Source: DATAOG01 sp963753685
Lineage (GTDB): Bacteria; Pseudomonadota; Alphaproteobacteria; Geminicoccales; Geminicoccaceae
DNA length: 64,000 nucleotides
Assembly: GCA_963753685.1 (NCBI GenBank)
Contig: CAVWDE010000003.1
Location: forward strand, 1 to 64,000
Direction: 5' to 3'
The notes beneath the pieces were generated by a model. It did no database searches, had not been told where the DNA came from, and worked only from the letters and a program-made list of their open reading frames with translations. This document shows, piece after piece, positions 8,687 to 17,723 of the stretch (the first letter of the stretch is position 1; the number at the start of each line of letters is the position of its first letter). The position numbers and the translations under genes were made by a program.

Positions 8687-9553
8687 TCAGGCTGCCTGGG
8701 CAAGCTGCAGTGTCATTTGGGCCTCTTCGATCACCGGCGGGTCGACCATCTTGCCGTCGAGCGACACGACCCCGAGTCCGTTGCGGTGCGCTTCCTCTGC
8801 GGCCGCAAGCACGCGCTTGGCATGCGTCACCTCCTCTGCCGTCGGCGCGTAGGCCTTGTGCAGAAGGTCGATCTGCTTGGGGTGGATCAACGACTTCCCG
8901 TTGAACCCGAGCTGCTTCGCGAGCTCGACCTCGCGCAGGAAGCCTTCGTCGTCGTTCACGTTGCCGTAGACGACGTCGAAGGCATCGATGCGCGCCGCGC
9001 GCGCCGCATTCAACACTGCCGCCCGCGCGTAGAACAGCTCGGGCTCCCAGCCACCGCTCCGGTGGGTGTGCATGTCGACGAGATAGTCGAAACCTGCGAT
9101 CGCTATGGCGACCATCCGCGGGGAAGCTTTCGCGATCGCGATGGCGTTCACGACGCCCGACGCCAACTCGATCGCCGCCATCACCTTCGTGTCACCGCCC
9201 GGCCGCCCGCACGCCTTTTCGATGCGTTCGACGTGCGCCTCGAGATCGCGCATCTCGTCGGCGCTCTCGGTTTTGGGCAGACGCACGATATCGGTGCCGC
9301 CCCGGACCGCCGCCTCCAGATCCTTCAGCCCGAACTCCGTGTTGAGCTCGTTGATGCGCACGACCTTCTCGATGTCGTGATACGCCGGGTGACCCAACGC
9401 CTGGAAGACCAGGAGCCGCGCGGAATCCTTCTCGCGCGGCGAAACCGCGTCCTCGAGGTCGAACATGACCGAATCCGGCTTGTAGACGAACGACGTGCTC
9501 AGCATCCCCGCGTTGTCGCCAGGGACGAAGAGCATGCTGCGACGCAGTTTCAT
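8687..9553 (-). CDS. citE: Citrate lyase beta subunit (citryl-ACP lyase)
   Basis: CitE cleaves citryl-ACP to oxaloacetate and acetyl-ACP. The 288-residue TIM-barrel lyase shows RRSMLFVPGDNAGM, DSVMFDLEDAVSPREKDSAR (acidic metal-binding residues), TDIVRLPKTESADEM, AIELASGVVNAIAIA and GKSLIHPKQIDLLHKAYAP, the HpcH/CitE family pattern. I placed the start at ATG 9553, which overlaps the citD stop by four bases (ATGA), rather than at the longer upstream reading. A second, divergent CitE-like gene lies at 11874-12753. Confidence 0.95.
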   Translation of the reverse strand: MKLRRSMLFVPGDNAGMLSTSFVYKPDSVMFDLEDAVSPREKDSARLLVFQALGHPAYHDIEKVVRINELNTEFGLKDLEAAVRGGTDIVRLPKTESADEMRDLEAHVERIEKACGRPGGDTKVMAAIELASGVVNAIAIAKASPRMVAIAIAGFDYLVDMHTHRSGGWEPELFYARAAVLNAARAARIDAFDVVYGNVNDDEGFLREVELAKQLGFNGKSLIHPKQIDLLHKAYAPTAEEVTHAKRVLAAAEEAHRNGLGVVSLDGKMVDPPVIEEAQMTLQLAQAA

Positions 9554-9846
9554 GACAGCGCCCCCCAATCCAGTTCCTGGGACCCGCAGCCGCGCAGCAC
9601 GGCGGCCTGGACCCGCGCCCGGATCACGCAATCCAGCGCGCCCTTGTCCTCGATCACGACCGAACCCGCGCTGACGGAAAGCTTGCCCAGCGTCTCGGTG
9701 ACGACACGCTTGATCTGCTTGCCGAACTGCTTGATCACTTCGCTCTTGATCACGATGTCGAGGGTCCCTTTGTCGCTCGGGGCAACCTTGACCAGCAGGT
9801 CGCTGGATTCCAAAGTGCCGGCGATCGCTTCCTTGGTGACTTTCAT
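9550..9846 (-). CDS. citD: Citrate lyase acyl carrier protein (gamma subunit)
   Basis: This 98-residue carrier protein holds the 2'-(5''-triphosphoribosyl)-3'-dephospho-CoA arm. The attachment serine is S14 in AGTLESSDLLVKV, which fits the family. Further typical stretches are DIVIKSEVIKQFGKQI and ALDCVIRARVQAAVLRG. The ATG at 9846 overlaps the citC stop by four bases and its stop overlaps the citE start by four bases, so citC-citD-citE are coupled. It is hidden inside a longer open frame that also carries the N-terminal part of citC, because citC is frameshifted. Confidence 0.93.
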   Translation of the reverse strand: MKVTKEAIAGTLESSDLLVKVAPSDKGTLDIVIKSEVIKQFGKQIKRVVTETLGKLSVSAGSVVIEDKGALDCVIRARVQAAVLRGCGSQELDWGALS

Positions 9847-10902
9847 CGAGCTTCGACCTTTCCTTGAGCGGTGTTCATGACTGGCGAGAATTCCCTCTTG
9901 AGGAACTGCAAGGTCGTCACGGGGACCAGCTCCCTGATTGCAGAGAAATCCCGCTGCGCCACGAATCTTCTGACCTCCGACGCCGAGATCGACGTGCCAT
10001 GGATGGCCAGCCTCGGCATTTCGACGACCGTGATCGCCGGCGCCGCGGAGGCTGCGTGCTCCAGCCAACGCTTCATCTCCGCGTTGTAGTTGTGCGTGAC
10101 GGGATCGAACGGCTCGGTCCCGACATAACGATGCGTGATGCCGAGCGCTGGTCCGATGTATTCGCGAAAAAGGAGCAGATCGATCGCGGCCCAACTGTGC
10201 TCGATGATCATCTTCTCCTTCAGAAAATAGCCGGGGAAGGTGGCGCGCGAAATGACGTAGTCCGAGCCGGGGTACAGCGTCAGGTTGTCTAAGCCCTTCA
10301 CGCCCGCCGCAACGAGTGCGAAGCGATCGGCGTAGGAGAACGACCACGCGTCTTCCTTCACGACGAACACGTGGAGCCAATCGCACGCGCGAGCGGCCTG
10401 CTCGACCAGATAGCGATGGCCGAGGGTGAAGGGGTTGGCGTTGAGCACGATGCCGCCGACCTTTCTCCCCGGCCGGCGCTGCGCGCGCAGACTGTCGCAG
10501 TATCTTCCAATCGCGACCGGACTGTTCTCCATCAGGACGACCAGCTGCGGGCACTTCGACCAGCGGATAGAATCCCCAGCCGCGGAAGAACGGCTGATTG
10601 TGGGGTGCGGAGTACAGGAAGAGATGAAATTGTCCCCTGGCAGCCGCGAGATTGACGACTTCGCTGCCGAGCTCGAGGCTGAGTGACGCGCCGCGCGCGT
10701 CTTCGGCGACGGCGACGCACTTGATCTTATAGTGGTCGAGGCCGGCACAGGCGACGAGGCGTCCCTGCCGCCGGCAGACCACGAACACTTCGATCTGCTC
10801 ATCGAGCTCCAGATCGTTGGCCGCCAGCAGCGTCCGGATGTCCTCCATCTCTCGAGGCGCCTCCTTCGGCTGTATGGTGTAGAAGTCACCTGTGGCACTC
10901 AT
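9843..10902 (-). pseudogene. citC: citC: citrate lyase ligase (acetate:ACP ligase), frameshifted
   Basis: CitC acetylates the prosthetic group of CitD to activate citrate lyase. The N-terminal GNAT-like part is read from ATG 10902 (ELDEQIEVFVVCRRQGRLVA, FHLFLYSAPHNQPFFRGWGF). The family sequence then continues in another frame (LVVLMENSPVAI, GGIVLNANPFTLGHRYLVEQ with the nucleotidyltransferase HxGH-like motif, MPRLAIHGTSISASEVRRF). The shift fits one extra base in the ggg run at 10549-10551. All flanking cit genes are intact, so this is either a sequencing indel or a recent mutation that would leave the lyase unacetylated. Corrected length would be about 352 residues. Confidence 0.85.
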
Positions 10903-10914
10903 CGCGTAGCACTC

Positions 10915-11880
10915 TCACGCGCCGATCAGAGTATTCGTGGCCCAGATCAGGATCGGGATGGAGATGAACGAGAACACTCTGGTGCCAAGGATCGTGGTCG
11001 AGGACTCGGCTTGGAGTTTGCCGCTTTCCTCGGCGAACATGGTGGTGATCACTGCCGATGGCAGGCCTACGAGCAAGACGGCCTCTTTCGCGATGACGCC
11101 GTTGATCCCCAACGCCAGCACGATCGCGAGCATCACTGCCGGACACACCAGATTCTTGACCAGGGTGTCGACCGCCACTGCTGGCGTCAGGCTGACCTTT
11201 TCCTGAGCGATGATGAGCCCCGAAACGAAGAGTGAAATGGCGGTGGTCGCACCACCGATCAGCTGGAGCGATAAGACAGCGAACTGCGGCACGTGGACGT
11301 CGAGGACCACGAACGCGATGCCGATGAACGGCAACCAGACCCGGGGCGCACACACTGCTTTCACGATCGTCTTGAAAGCCTGGGCCCCAGCGCTCGTGCC
11401 CTTTGCCGAGTCGGGCGTGCTCTTTGCCGAGTCGAGCCTGAGCAAAACGTTGGTGATGGGAAGAATGAAGAGCACCGGGACCAGGTTCGCGATGAGAATC
11501 GGGTAGAGACTCGACGGACCGAACAAAGCGCCGAGGATCGGAACGCCCATGAAGACCATGTCCGGGAAGACCAGCAGGTCCGTCCTCAATGTCGAGGCGC
11601 TCAGGCCCCACTTCAGTACGTACCGGCAGCCGAGCAGCACGACGAGATAGGGAACCAGCAGCCCGACGACGAAGAGCAGCGGAATTCGGTAGTCTATCAG
11701 ATCCGCGCGCGGCGTCTGCAGCATCCCGGCGATCAGCAGCGGAGGCAGGAGCCACGTGAGAACGAGCTTCGTCAGCTGCGCCCGGTCAGTCGCGCCGAAG
11801 TAGTTGCGGTACCCCGCCCAGTAGCCGAGGAACATCACGAAGGCGACGGGAACGAGGGTCGTGGCGATCGTGTTCAGCAT
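10915..11880 (-). CDS. AEC-family (auxin efflux carrier-like) permease
   Basis: A 321-residue inner-membrane transporter with about ten hydrophobic segments in two halves, for example VAFVMFLGYWAGY, LLPPLLIAGML, LLVFPDMVFMGVPILGALFG, AISLFVSGLIIAQ and FSFISIPILIWATNTLI. The family includes malate and malonate permeases (MleP and MdcF types). Its place between a CitE-like lyase and citC suggests uptake of citrate or a related dicarboxylate or tricarboxylate, or efflux of a product; substrate is inference. Its start overlaps the upstream CitE-like gene by seven bases and its stop is 12 bp before citC, so it belongs to the operon. Confidence 0.8.
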   Translation of the reverse strand: MLNTIATTLVPVAFVMFLGYWAGYRNYFGATDRAQLTKLVLTWLLPPLLIAGMLQTPRADLIDYRIPLLFVVGLLVPYLVVLLGCRYVLKWGLSASTLRTDLLVFPDMVFMGVPILGALFGPSSLYPILIANLVPVLFILPITNVLLRLDSAKSTPDSAKGTSAGAQAFKTIVKAVCAPRVWLPFIGIAFVVLDVHVPQFAVLSLQLIGGATTAISLFVSGLIIAQEKVSLTPAVAVDTLVKNLVCPAVMLAIVLALGINGVIAKEAVLLVGLPSAVITTMFAEESGKLQAESSTTILGTRVFSFISIPILIWATNTLIGA

Positions 11881-12753
11881 GCGGATGTCTCCAAGCCGTT
11901 GCGCAGCCTGTCTGCGATCGCCAGCACCCGGTCGGCCTCACGCACCATTGCCGGTTCGACGGCATGGCCGGCCAGGGCAGGTGCGCTGCCGTTCGCTGCG
12001 GTAATGGCAGCCATGACGGACCGAGCGTGGGTGACGGCGTCGGTCGAGGGCGTGAAGATGGCGTTGATCGCGGCGAGCTGTTCGGGGTGGAGGGCCGCCT
12101 TGCCGGTCATGCCGAGCTTGCGGCTCGCCGTCGCTTCGCGCTCGAGGCCCGCGGCATCGGCCCTGAAGTAGGGCACGTCGATGGCGGCGATGCCGGTGGT
12201 GGCAGCGGCCGCCACGATCCGGGAGCGCGCGAACAGCAGGTTCTCCCAGGATCCCTCGGCGCCGAGGTCGGCCGCCAGGTCACCGCCGCCCAGGAAGAGC
12301 CCGCAAACCCGTGCGTGGGCATCGGCCATGAGTTCGGCCACGAACACTGCCCGTGCGAGCTCGACCATCGGGACCACGCCGATCGCGGACTGTGAGCCAT
12401 CCAGGATGTCAGCGACGACGCGGATTTCGTCCGCGGACTGACATTTGGGAATCACGACCGGTCGGTCGGCCAGCGGCGTCGTGGAGCGCAAGCAGGTCGT
12501 AGAGCCCTTCCACCGAGCGCGGGCTGTTGATGCGCAGGATGCGCACGAAGTCCGTTTCGGCCGGCTGGCGCAGGAACGCCAGCGCCGCCTCGCGGGCCCG
12601 ACCCTTGTCGGACGGAGCGACGGTGGATTCGAGGTCCACGATGATGCCGTCCCCGCCACCCGCACGGCAGGCAGCAAAGCTGTCGGGCTTCGAACCCGGC
12701 GTGAGGTGGAAGCTGCGGCAAGCACGCAGCCGGCTGCGGAGAGGAGCGTTCAC
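11874..12753 (-). pseudogene. CitE-like HpcH/HpaI aldolase-family lyase, frameshifted
   Basis: This is the first gene of the cit operon. Its N-terminus is read from GTG 12753 (RLRACRSFHLTPGSKPDSFA, GIIVDLESTVAPSDKGRARE). Downstream the family sequence continues in a second frame (RPVVIPKCQSADEIRVVADI, VPMVELARAVFVAELMADA, GLFLGGGDLAADLGAEGSWE, GMTGKAALHPEQLAAINAIF). The switch falls near 12480 and fits one extra base. The family cleaves citryl-, malyl- or citramalyl-thioesters; this copy differs clearly from citE and may serve another acyl-CoA or acyl-ACP. A truncated paralogue of its first 50 or so codons lies at 14916-15063. Confidence 0.8.
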
Positions 12754-13169
12754 GGAAGTTGCACCTTATGTGAGTGTGTCGAGAAACCGTTGCTGGCACG
12801 CGATACGTGTATGGGACAGTCGGCGCCGAGCCGAGTTAAGCGTGGTGAAGCTACGTAAAGCGTGGTGAAGGTGCGCGCTTCAGCTGAGCGGCAGGCCGGC
12901 CACGGAGGCCGGAGCGCGCGCACGGTCGAGGCTGACACGCACGGCCAGAACCTCGCTGCCTCTCGGACGATGCTCGCGTCACGCAGGGCGCACGAGGCGC
13001 ACGCTTTTGGGTCGCGAGTTGCAGATCACCAGTCGACCTGAGCACACACGCACAGCCCCGCCGACCACCTCCTTCAGCACGAGGCTCAAGAACAACAGCC
13101 GCCTTGATCGTTCTTGATTTGGTTCCTCGTCAGGATCGCCTCGAGCGCATGCCGAGTGATCACCTGCAT
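12754..13169. other. Intergenic region between pdc and the CitE-like gene
   Basis: No gene recognised. It contains a 120-bp direct repeat (12829-12948) with a diverged copy at 17064-17183, and within it the short tandem GCGTGGTGAAG. It must contain the promoter of the cit operon and probably the pdc terminator. I see no confident sigma-70 pair or U-rich hairpin. Confidence 0.5.
12829..12948 (+). repeat. 120-bp direct repeat, copy 1
   Basis: It begins AGCCGAGTTAAG and ends CTGACACGCACGGCCAG. The copy at 17064-17183 starts and ends at equivalent bases and has the same length with scattered substitutions. It lies about 75 bp upstream of the CitE-like gene start. It codes for no recognised protein. 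Confidence 0.75.
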
Positions 13170-14852
13170 TCATTGCGACCGTGGCGGGCGCGCATTGGCG
13201 ATGGCGACTTTGCGACCCCAGGCAATTAGATCCGGGCTGCAATCGTCGCGATCGATGACGCATTCGATCAGGGTCGGTCCGTCGTGGTTGGCGAGCGCGA
13301 CCTCGATCGCTTCGGCCAGCTCCCCGCTATTGTTGGCGCGGACGCCGCGTCCACGGCCGTCCTCGGCGTTGAACGCGCTGATAAGACCTGCATAGTCCCA
13401 GCTCTTGGTGTTGTTGTAGGGACCGTCATGGATCTCGACCTCGATCGTGTAGCCTCTATTGTTGATCAGGAAGATGATGATTGGCAGCCTCTGCCGGATC
13501 ATCTGGGACACTTCCTGCGCTGTGAGCTGAAAGGAGCCATCGCCAATCATCGCGAGGATGCGCCGGCCGGGCGCGCCCATCGCGTAGCCGAAGGCGGCCG
13601 GCACCGACCAGCCGATCGAACCCCATTGCATCTCGACCTCGAAGCGGGCGCCACGGGGCAGCTTCAGGGCGACGCCGTTGAACCAGGAGTCGCCGGTCTC
13701 GGCGAGGACCGTGGTTTCGGACGTCAGAAGAGATTGGATCTGTCGGACCACCTCGGTCCGTTTCAGCTTCGGCGCAGGATTGCCGTCGCTCTCGAGCGGC
13801 GGCTCGGGGCGGATGCGCCTGAATTCCACCATCTTCGCGTCTCGCCTCGGCGCCTGGCGGGCGAGCCCCGAGAGGAAGTCGCGCAGATGGATCCCGCCGA
13901 AATCGTAGCCCCCGAATTGGACGTGGTTCCCCTGCGCTGTGAGCACCCCCGCGCCGCTCGGCATCGCGGTCCAGCCGACGGTTGAGTAGTCATTGAAGAT
14001 CGTGCCGAGGCAGACCACGGCGTCCGCCCAATCGACGATCTCGCTGGCGCCCGGGGTGCTGATTTCGCCCCAGTAGATGCCGGCGAACTGGGGATGGTCT
14101 TCGGGAAAGAAGCTTTTCGCCGCCGCCATGACCGTGACCGCACAGCCGAGCGCATCGGCGAGCTCGATCGCCTGCTTCTCCGCGCCTGCCGCCCGCAACC
14201 TGCTGCCGACCAGCAACACCGGCTTCTGCTTGCCGCGGAGGAACTGGGCCGCCGCCCTGATGGCGGCTTGCAGCGTTGGCGCGTCGCTGGGCGCCTCGGC
14301 GATGACTGAGCTGATCGGCCCTGGCGCCGCACAGGGCGCTGCGGCGACATTGCAGGCAATCTCGATGTAGGCGGGCTTCTTCTCTCGCAGCGCGGCACGG
14401 AGTGCATGGTCGATCTGGCGGGGTGCCTCGGCCGCCGATGTGATCGAAACAGCAGCGCAGGTAAGTCTCTTGGCAATCTCCAGCTGGTATGAGAAGTCGT
14501 GCGTGGCCAACGTATGGTGCAGCAGATGGTCCGTGGCCCGGTCGTTCGTACTGGGGGCGCCCGACACCAGGATGACCGGCAGGTTTTCCGCATAGGCGCC
14601 GGCGATGGCGTTGAGGGCTGAAAGCCCGCCGACGCTGAAGGTGACCACGGCAGCGGCGGCGCCGCAGGCGCGCGCATATCCCTCGGCACTGTAGGCGCAG
14701 TTCAGCTCATTGCAGCAATAGACCTGCTCTTGCTCCGTGTGTGTCAAGAGCTGGTCGAGCAGAACCAGATTGAAGTCGCCCGCAACCGCGAAGTGATGCT
14801 TCAGCCCGATTTGCGAAAGTCGTGCCGCGAGATAGGTACCAACCGTAGGCAT
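13170..14852 (-). CDS. pdc: Pyruvate decarboxylase
   Basis: This 560-residue ThDP enzyme should convert pyruvate to acetaldehyde and CO2. It matches the Zymomonas/Acetobacter type: AGDFNLVLLDQLL (D26), NELNCAYSAEGYAR with cofactor Glu E49, the catalytic pair H112-H113 in DHLLHHTLATHDF, and MIGDGSFQLTAQEVSQMIRQ followed by NNRGYTIE. I chose ATG 14852 because GGAG lies seven to ten bases upstream; an ATG four codons earlier is possible. Bacterial pdc is uncommon, which makes its place beside poxB and citrate lyase notable. No alcohol or aldehyde dehydrogenase adjoins it. The upstream flank is a CitE-like gene fragment. Confidence 0.92.
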   Translation of the reverse strand: MPTVGTYLAARLSQIGLKHHFAVAGDFNLVLLDQLLTHTEQEQVYCCNELNCAYSAEGYARACGAAAAVVTFSVGGLSALNAIAGAYAENLPVILVSGAPSTNDRATDHLLHHTLATHDFSYQLEIAKRLTCAAVSITSAAEAPRQIDHALRAALREKKPAYIEIACNVAAAPCAAPGPISSVIAEAPSDAPTLQAAIRAAAQFLRGKQKPVLLVGSRLRAAGAEKQAIELADALGCAVTVMAAAKSFFPEDHPQFAGIYWGEISTPGASEIVDWADAVVCLGTIFNDYSTVGWTAMPSGAGVLTAQGNHVQFGGYDFGGIHLRDFLSGLARQAPRRDAKMVEFRRIRPEPPLESDGNPAPKLKRTEVVRQIQSLLTSETTVLAETGDSWFNGVALKLPRGARFEVEMQWGSIGWSVPAAFGYAMGAPGRRILAMIGDGSFQLTAQEVSQMIRQRLPIIIFLINNRGYTIEVEIHDGPYNNTKSWDYAGLISAFNAEDGRGRGVRANNSGELAEAIEVALANHDGPTLIECVIDRDDCSPDLIAWGRKVAIANARPPRSQ

Positions 14853-14915
14853 GTCAATCTCCATGATTTCTCGGTGCGCATTGAGCGAGCGAAGGCGAGC
14901 GCGGCCGCCCCTTGG

Positions 14916-15063
14916 CATCGGGGGCGACGGTGGACTCGAGGTCCCCGATGGTGGCATCGCCGCCGGCCGCACGGGCGCCAGGAAAGCCGTCAGGTCGCGA
15001 GCATGGTGTGAGCAGAAAGCTCCGACATGCGCGGAGTCGGGTGCGGAGAGGGGCGCTCATCAC
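14916..15063 (-). pseudogene. Duplicate 5' fragment of the CitE-like lyase gene
   Basis: From a GTG/ATG pair at 15063/15060 the frame reads APLRTRLRACRSFLLTPCSR and then ATIGDLESTVAPDAKGRPR, a clear copy of the start of the CitE-like gene at 12753. The DNA is similar over about 145 bp (compare 12604-12753). Similarity ends where the pdc leader begins. It is therefore a truncated duplicate wedged between poxB and pdc. Confidence 0.8.
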
Positions 15064-15072
15064 ACGATCCCC

Positions 15073-16806
15073 TCAGCGCCAAAGGTTTGAGCGGGCGAGG
15101 TCGATGATCTCATCGCCGCGGCCACTGATCAGGGCCTTCACCATGTAGAGCGTGAAGCCCTTGGCCATCTCGAGCGTGATCGAGGGCGGCATCGCGAGCT
15201 CCGTCCGGTTCACGACCGCATCGACCAGAACGGGTCCGTCATGGGCAAGGGCAGCCGCGATCCCCTCGTCGACCTCGGCCGGATCTTCGAGCCGGATGCC
15301 GCGGATGCCGACGACTTCCGCCATGGCCGCGAAGTTCGGGTTGTCGAGTTCGGTGCCGAACGGGAGGAACCCGGTGGATTTCTGCTCGAGCTCGATGAAG
15401 CCGAGCGCGCGGTTGTTGAATACCACCACCTTCAGCGGCAGCCGGTGCTGCGCGAGCGTGAGAAAATCGCCCATCAGCATGGTGAAGCCGCCATCGCCCG
15501 AGAGCGAGATCACCTGCCGGCCCGGGAACGCGGCCTGGGCGCCGATGCCCTGCGCCATGGCGTTCGCCATCGAGCCGTGCCAGAACGAGCCGACGAGTCG
15601 CCGCTTGCCGTTCATCGCCAGATAGCGCGCCGCCCAGACCGTCGGCAGGCCGACGTCGCAGGTGAAGACGGCGTCGTCCGCCGCCTGGTCGCTGATCGCC
15701 TTGGCAATCTGCTGAGGGTGGATCGGCCGCTTGCCCGGCGTGCCGACGGCCAGCTCGTCGAGCGCCTTGCGCGCCTTGGCGTAATGCTGCCGCGCCCGGG
15801 CGAGATGCGACCCGTCGCGCTTCTGGTCGAGCAGGGGCAGCAGGGCTGCGAGCGTCGCGCGGACGTCACCGACGACGCCGAGATCGACGGCGGCGCGCCG
15901 GCCGATGTTCTCGGCCCGCAGGTCGACCTGCGCGATGCGGACGCCGCCCTCGGGATAGAACTGGCGATAGGGGAAGTCGGTCCCGAGCATCAGCAGCACG
16001 TCGCAGCCCCGCATCGCGTAATAGCCGGACGAGAAGCCGATCAGCCCGGTCATGCCGACGTCGTATGGGTTGTCCCACTCGACGTGCTCCTTGCCGCGCA
16101 GCGCGTGCACCATGGGCGCCTGGAGGCGCTCGCCCAGCGCCAGCAACTCGTCGTGGGCCCCCTCGCATCCCGAGCCGCACAGGATCGTCACCCGGCTCTC
16201 GCCGTCGAGCAGGGTCGCGAGCCGGTGGAGATCGTCTTGCGACGGGGTCACGACCGGCGCAGAGGGCAGCAGGCCGCCGACCTTCGCGGGCGGCGCCTCG
16301 TTGGCCGTCTGCAGCGCCACGTCTCCCGGCAGCACCAGCACCGAGACGCCGCGCCTGCCGATCGCCACGCGGATCGCGACCTCGAGCGCGCGCGGCATCT
16401 GGTTGGCGCCCGATACGAACTCGCAGTAGTGGCTGCACTCCTGGAAGAACTTCTGCGGATGGGTCTCCTGAAAATAGCCGCTGCCGATCTCGGCCGACGG
16501 GATCTGCGCGGCGATGCCGAGCACGGGCACGCGGGAGCGATGACAGTCGAACAGACCGTTGATGAGGTGCAGGTTGCCCGGCCCGCAGCTCCCGGCGCAG
16601 ACCGCGAGCTCGCCCGTCAGGTGCGCCTCGGCGCCGGCCGCGAAGGCGGCGACCTCCTCGTGCCGGACATGGACCCACTCGACCCTGCCTTGCCGGCGGA
16701 TGGCGTCGGTGAGGCCGTTCAGGCTGTCGCCGACGATGCCATAGATCCGCTTGACGCCTGCCGCGGCCAGGGTTTCCGCAAATTGGTCAGCGACGGTCTT
16801 TGCCAT
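15073..16806 (-). CDS. poxB: Pyruvate:quinone oxidoreductase (pyruvate oxidase) PoxB
   Basis: This 577-residue ThDP/FAD enzyme oxidatively decarboxylates pyruvate to acetate and passes electrons to membrane quinone. It matches the E. coli PoxB length of 572. Motifs are VHVRHEEVAAFAAGAEAHL (cofactor Glu E50), AGSCGPGNLHLINGLFD, YFQETHPQKFFQECSHYCEF and LSGDGGFTMLMGDFLTLAQH followed by FNNRALGFIELEQ. The C-terminal tail that serves membrane binding in E. coli is not clearly conserved. The start at ATG 16806 sits after TGGAGAACGTCC. It is co-oriented with pdc and the cit genes, but the fragment between poxB and pdc suggests separate transcription. Confidence 0.92.
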   Translation of the reverse strand: MAKTVADQFAETLAAAGVKRIYGIVGDSLNGLTDAIRRQGRVEWVHVRHEEVAAFAAGAEAHLTGELAVCAGSCGPGNLHLINGLFDCHRSRVPVLGIAAQIPSAEIGSGYFQETHPQKFFQECSHYCEFVSGANQMPRALEVAIRVAIGRRGVSVLVLPGDVALQTANEAPPAKVGGLLPSAPVVTPSQDDLHRLATLLDGESRVTILCGSGCEGAHDELLALGERLQAPMVHALRGKEHVEWDNPYDVGMTGLIGFSSGYYAMRGCDVLLMLGTDFPYRQFYPEGGVRIAQVDLRAENIGRRAAVDLGVVGDVRATLAALLPLLDQKRDGSHLARARQHYAKARKALDELAVGTPGKRPIHPQQIAKAISDQAADDAVFTCDVGLPTVWAARYLAMNGKRRLVGSFWHGSMANAMAQGIGAQAAFPGRQVISLSGDGGFTMLMGDFLTLAQHRLPLKVVVFNNRALGFIELEQKSTGFLPFGTELDNPNFAAMAEVVGIRGIRLEDPAEVDEGIAAALAHDGPVLVDAVVNRTELAMPPSITLEMAKGFTLYMVKALISGRGDEIIDLARSNLWR

Positions 16807-17426
16807 TGGACGTTCTCCGGAAGGGGCACCGATCAGGCCTACTCAAAGGCCATGCTTTTTCTTCCTGCCGTTGCCCGCATCCGCGAGCTTCTGGACCTCG
16901 ATCGAAACCGGACCTGCATCTTTGCCTACCCTCTTCTGAGGCGTTCAGTGCTCTTTGCGCCGATGCCAAACGTGGCTCGATCGACCCGCGCCGCCGCGAC
17001 CCGGGAACAAATGAGCGGCGCGGGAGATCCGGCTCCAACTTGCCTACGCGCCATCGCGCGCCAAGCCGAGTTAAGTCTGGTGAAGCTGGGTAAAGCGTGC
17101 TGACGGCGCGCGCTTCAGCGGCGCAGCGGGCCGACCACGGAGGTGCAAGCGCGGCCACGATCGAGGCTGACACGCACAGCCAGGCAGCGCGGCTTCTCAG
17201 AAGGATACCGTGGGTCATGCAGGGGGCGGGCGCGAGCGCGTTCGGATGCCCGTTCGGTTGCTGAGACCGGTCGTGCCGCAACAGCGAGCCTTTGGTGATC
17301 AGCCGGCAGCCCCGGTTGCGCCTTCGAAAGCCGCCGGACCGGCGGGGGATCGGCGGTTCGCTCGGTGGCGGCCAAGGGACAAGGTCATGCAGCATCCGCT
17401 GTGGCATACTTCGGGAAAAGTTGGTC
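16807..17426. other. Intergenic region upstream of poxB
   Basis: About 600 bp without a recognisable gene. It carries copy 2 of the 120-bp repeat (17064-17183). A minus-strand frame spans the region but shows no family resemblance and looks accidental. Promoters for poxB must lie here; I cannot pick them out. Confidence 0.4.
17064..17183 (+). repeat. 120-bp direct repeat, copy 2
   Basis: Diverged copy of 12829-12948 in the same orientation. Conserved blocks include AGCCGAGTTAAG, GTAAAGCGTG, GCGCGCTTCAGC, CCACGGAGG and TCGAGGCTGACACGCAC. It lies about 260 bp upstream of poxB. Confidence 0.75.
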
Positions 17427-17693
17427 ATGGCAGCGTTTGTGCTGACCAGGCTGAGCGCGAACGTGCAGCTTGCCAGCGGAGCGCGGCAATTGGAGCGATC
17501 GTTTCGGTTCGGCGCTCAGGGAGAAGACGGCCTCCAGGTCCTGTGGGAGGACGGCGAATGCGAAGAGAACATCGGAGCGGCTGCCGTCGAACTGACGCCC
17601 GACGATCTTCGCGACGTCCATAGCGCCATCTCCAAGATCGCGGTGCAAGGGGCCCGCTACCCCGAACATCTGGAGCGAATGACCGGTCGCTGA
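17427..17693 (+). pseudogene. Aldo/keto reductase C-terminal fragment
   Basis: The 88-codon frame ends with ENIGAAAVELTPDDLRDVHS and then SKIAVQGARYPEHLERMTGR, the usual C-terminus of NADPH-dependent aldo/keto reductases of the AKR13/YdhF type. Similarity begins near 17560. The preceding 45 residues are unrelated to that family, so this is the tail of a lost gene fused to another sequence. No barrel or catalytic Tyr/Lys remains. Confidence 0.7.
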
Positions 17694-17723
17694 GCGGCCG
17701 TCCTGCAAGCAGGAGTTAGGACC

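Noticed and set aside
9550..10902. A single 450-residue CitC-CitD fusion protein
   Set aside because: The middle part is out of frame; citC continues in another frame and citD has its own start with a four-base overlap.
17427..17560. Start of a kinase or sensor gene suggested by LQVLWEDGE
   Set aside because: The resemblance is too short, and the frame runs into the aldo/keto reductase tail.
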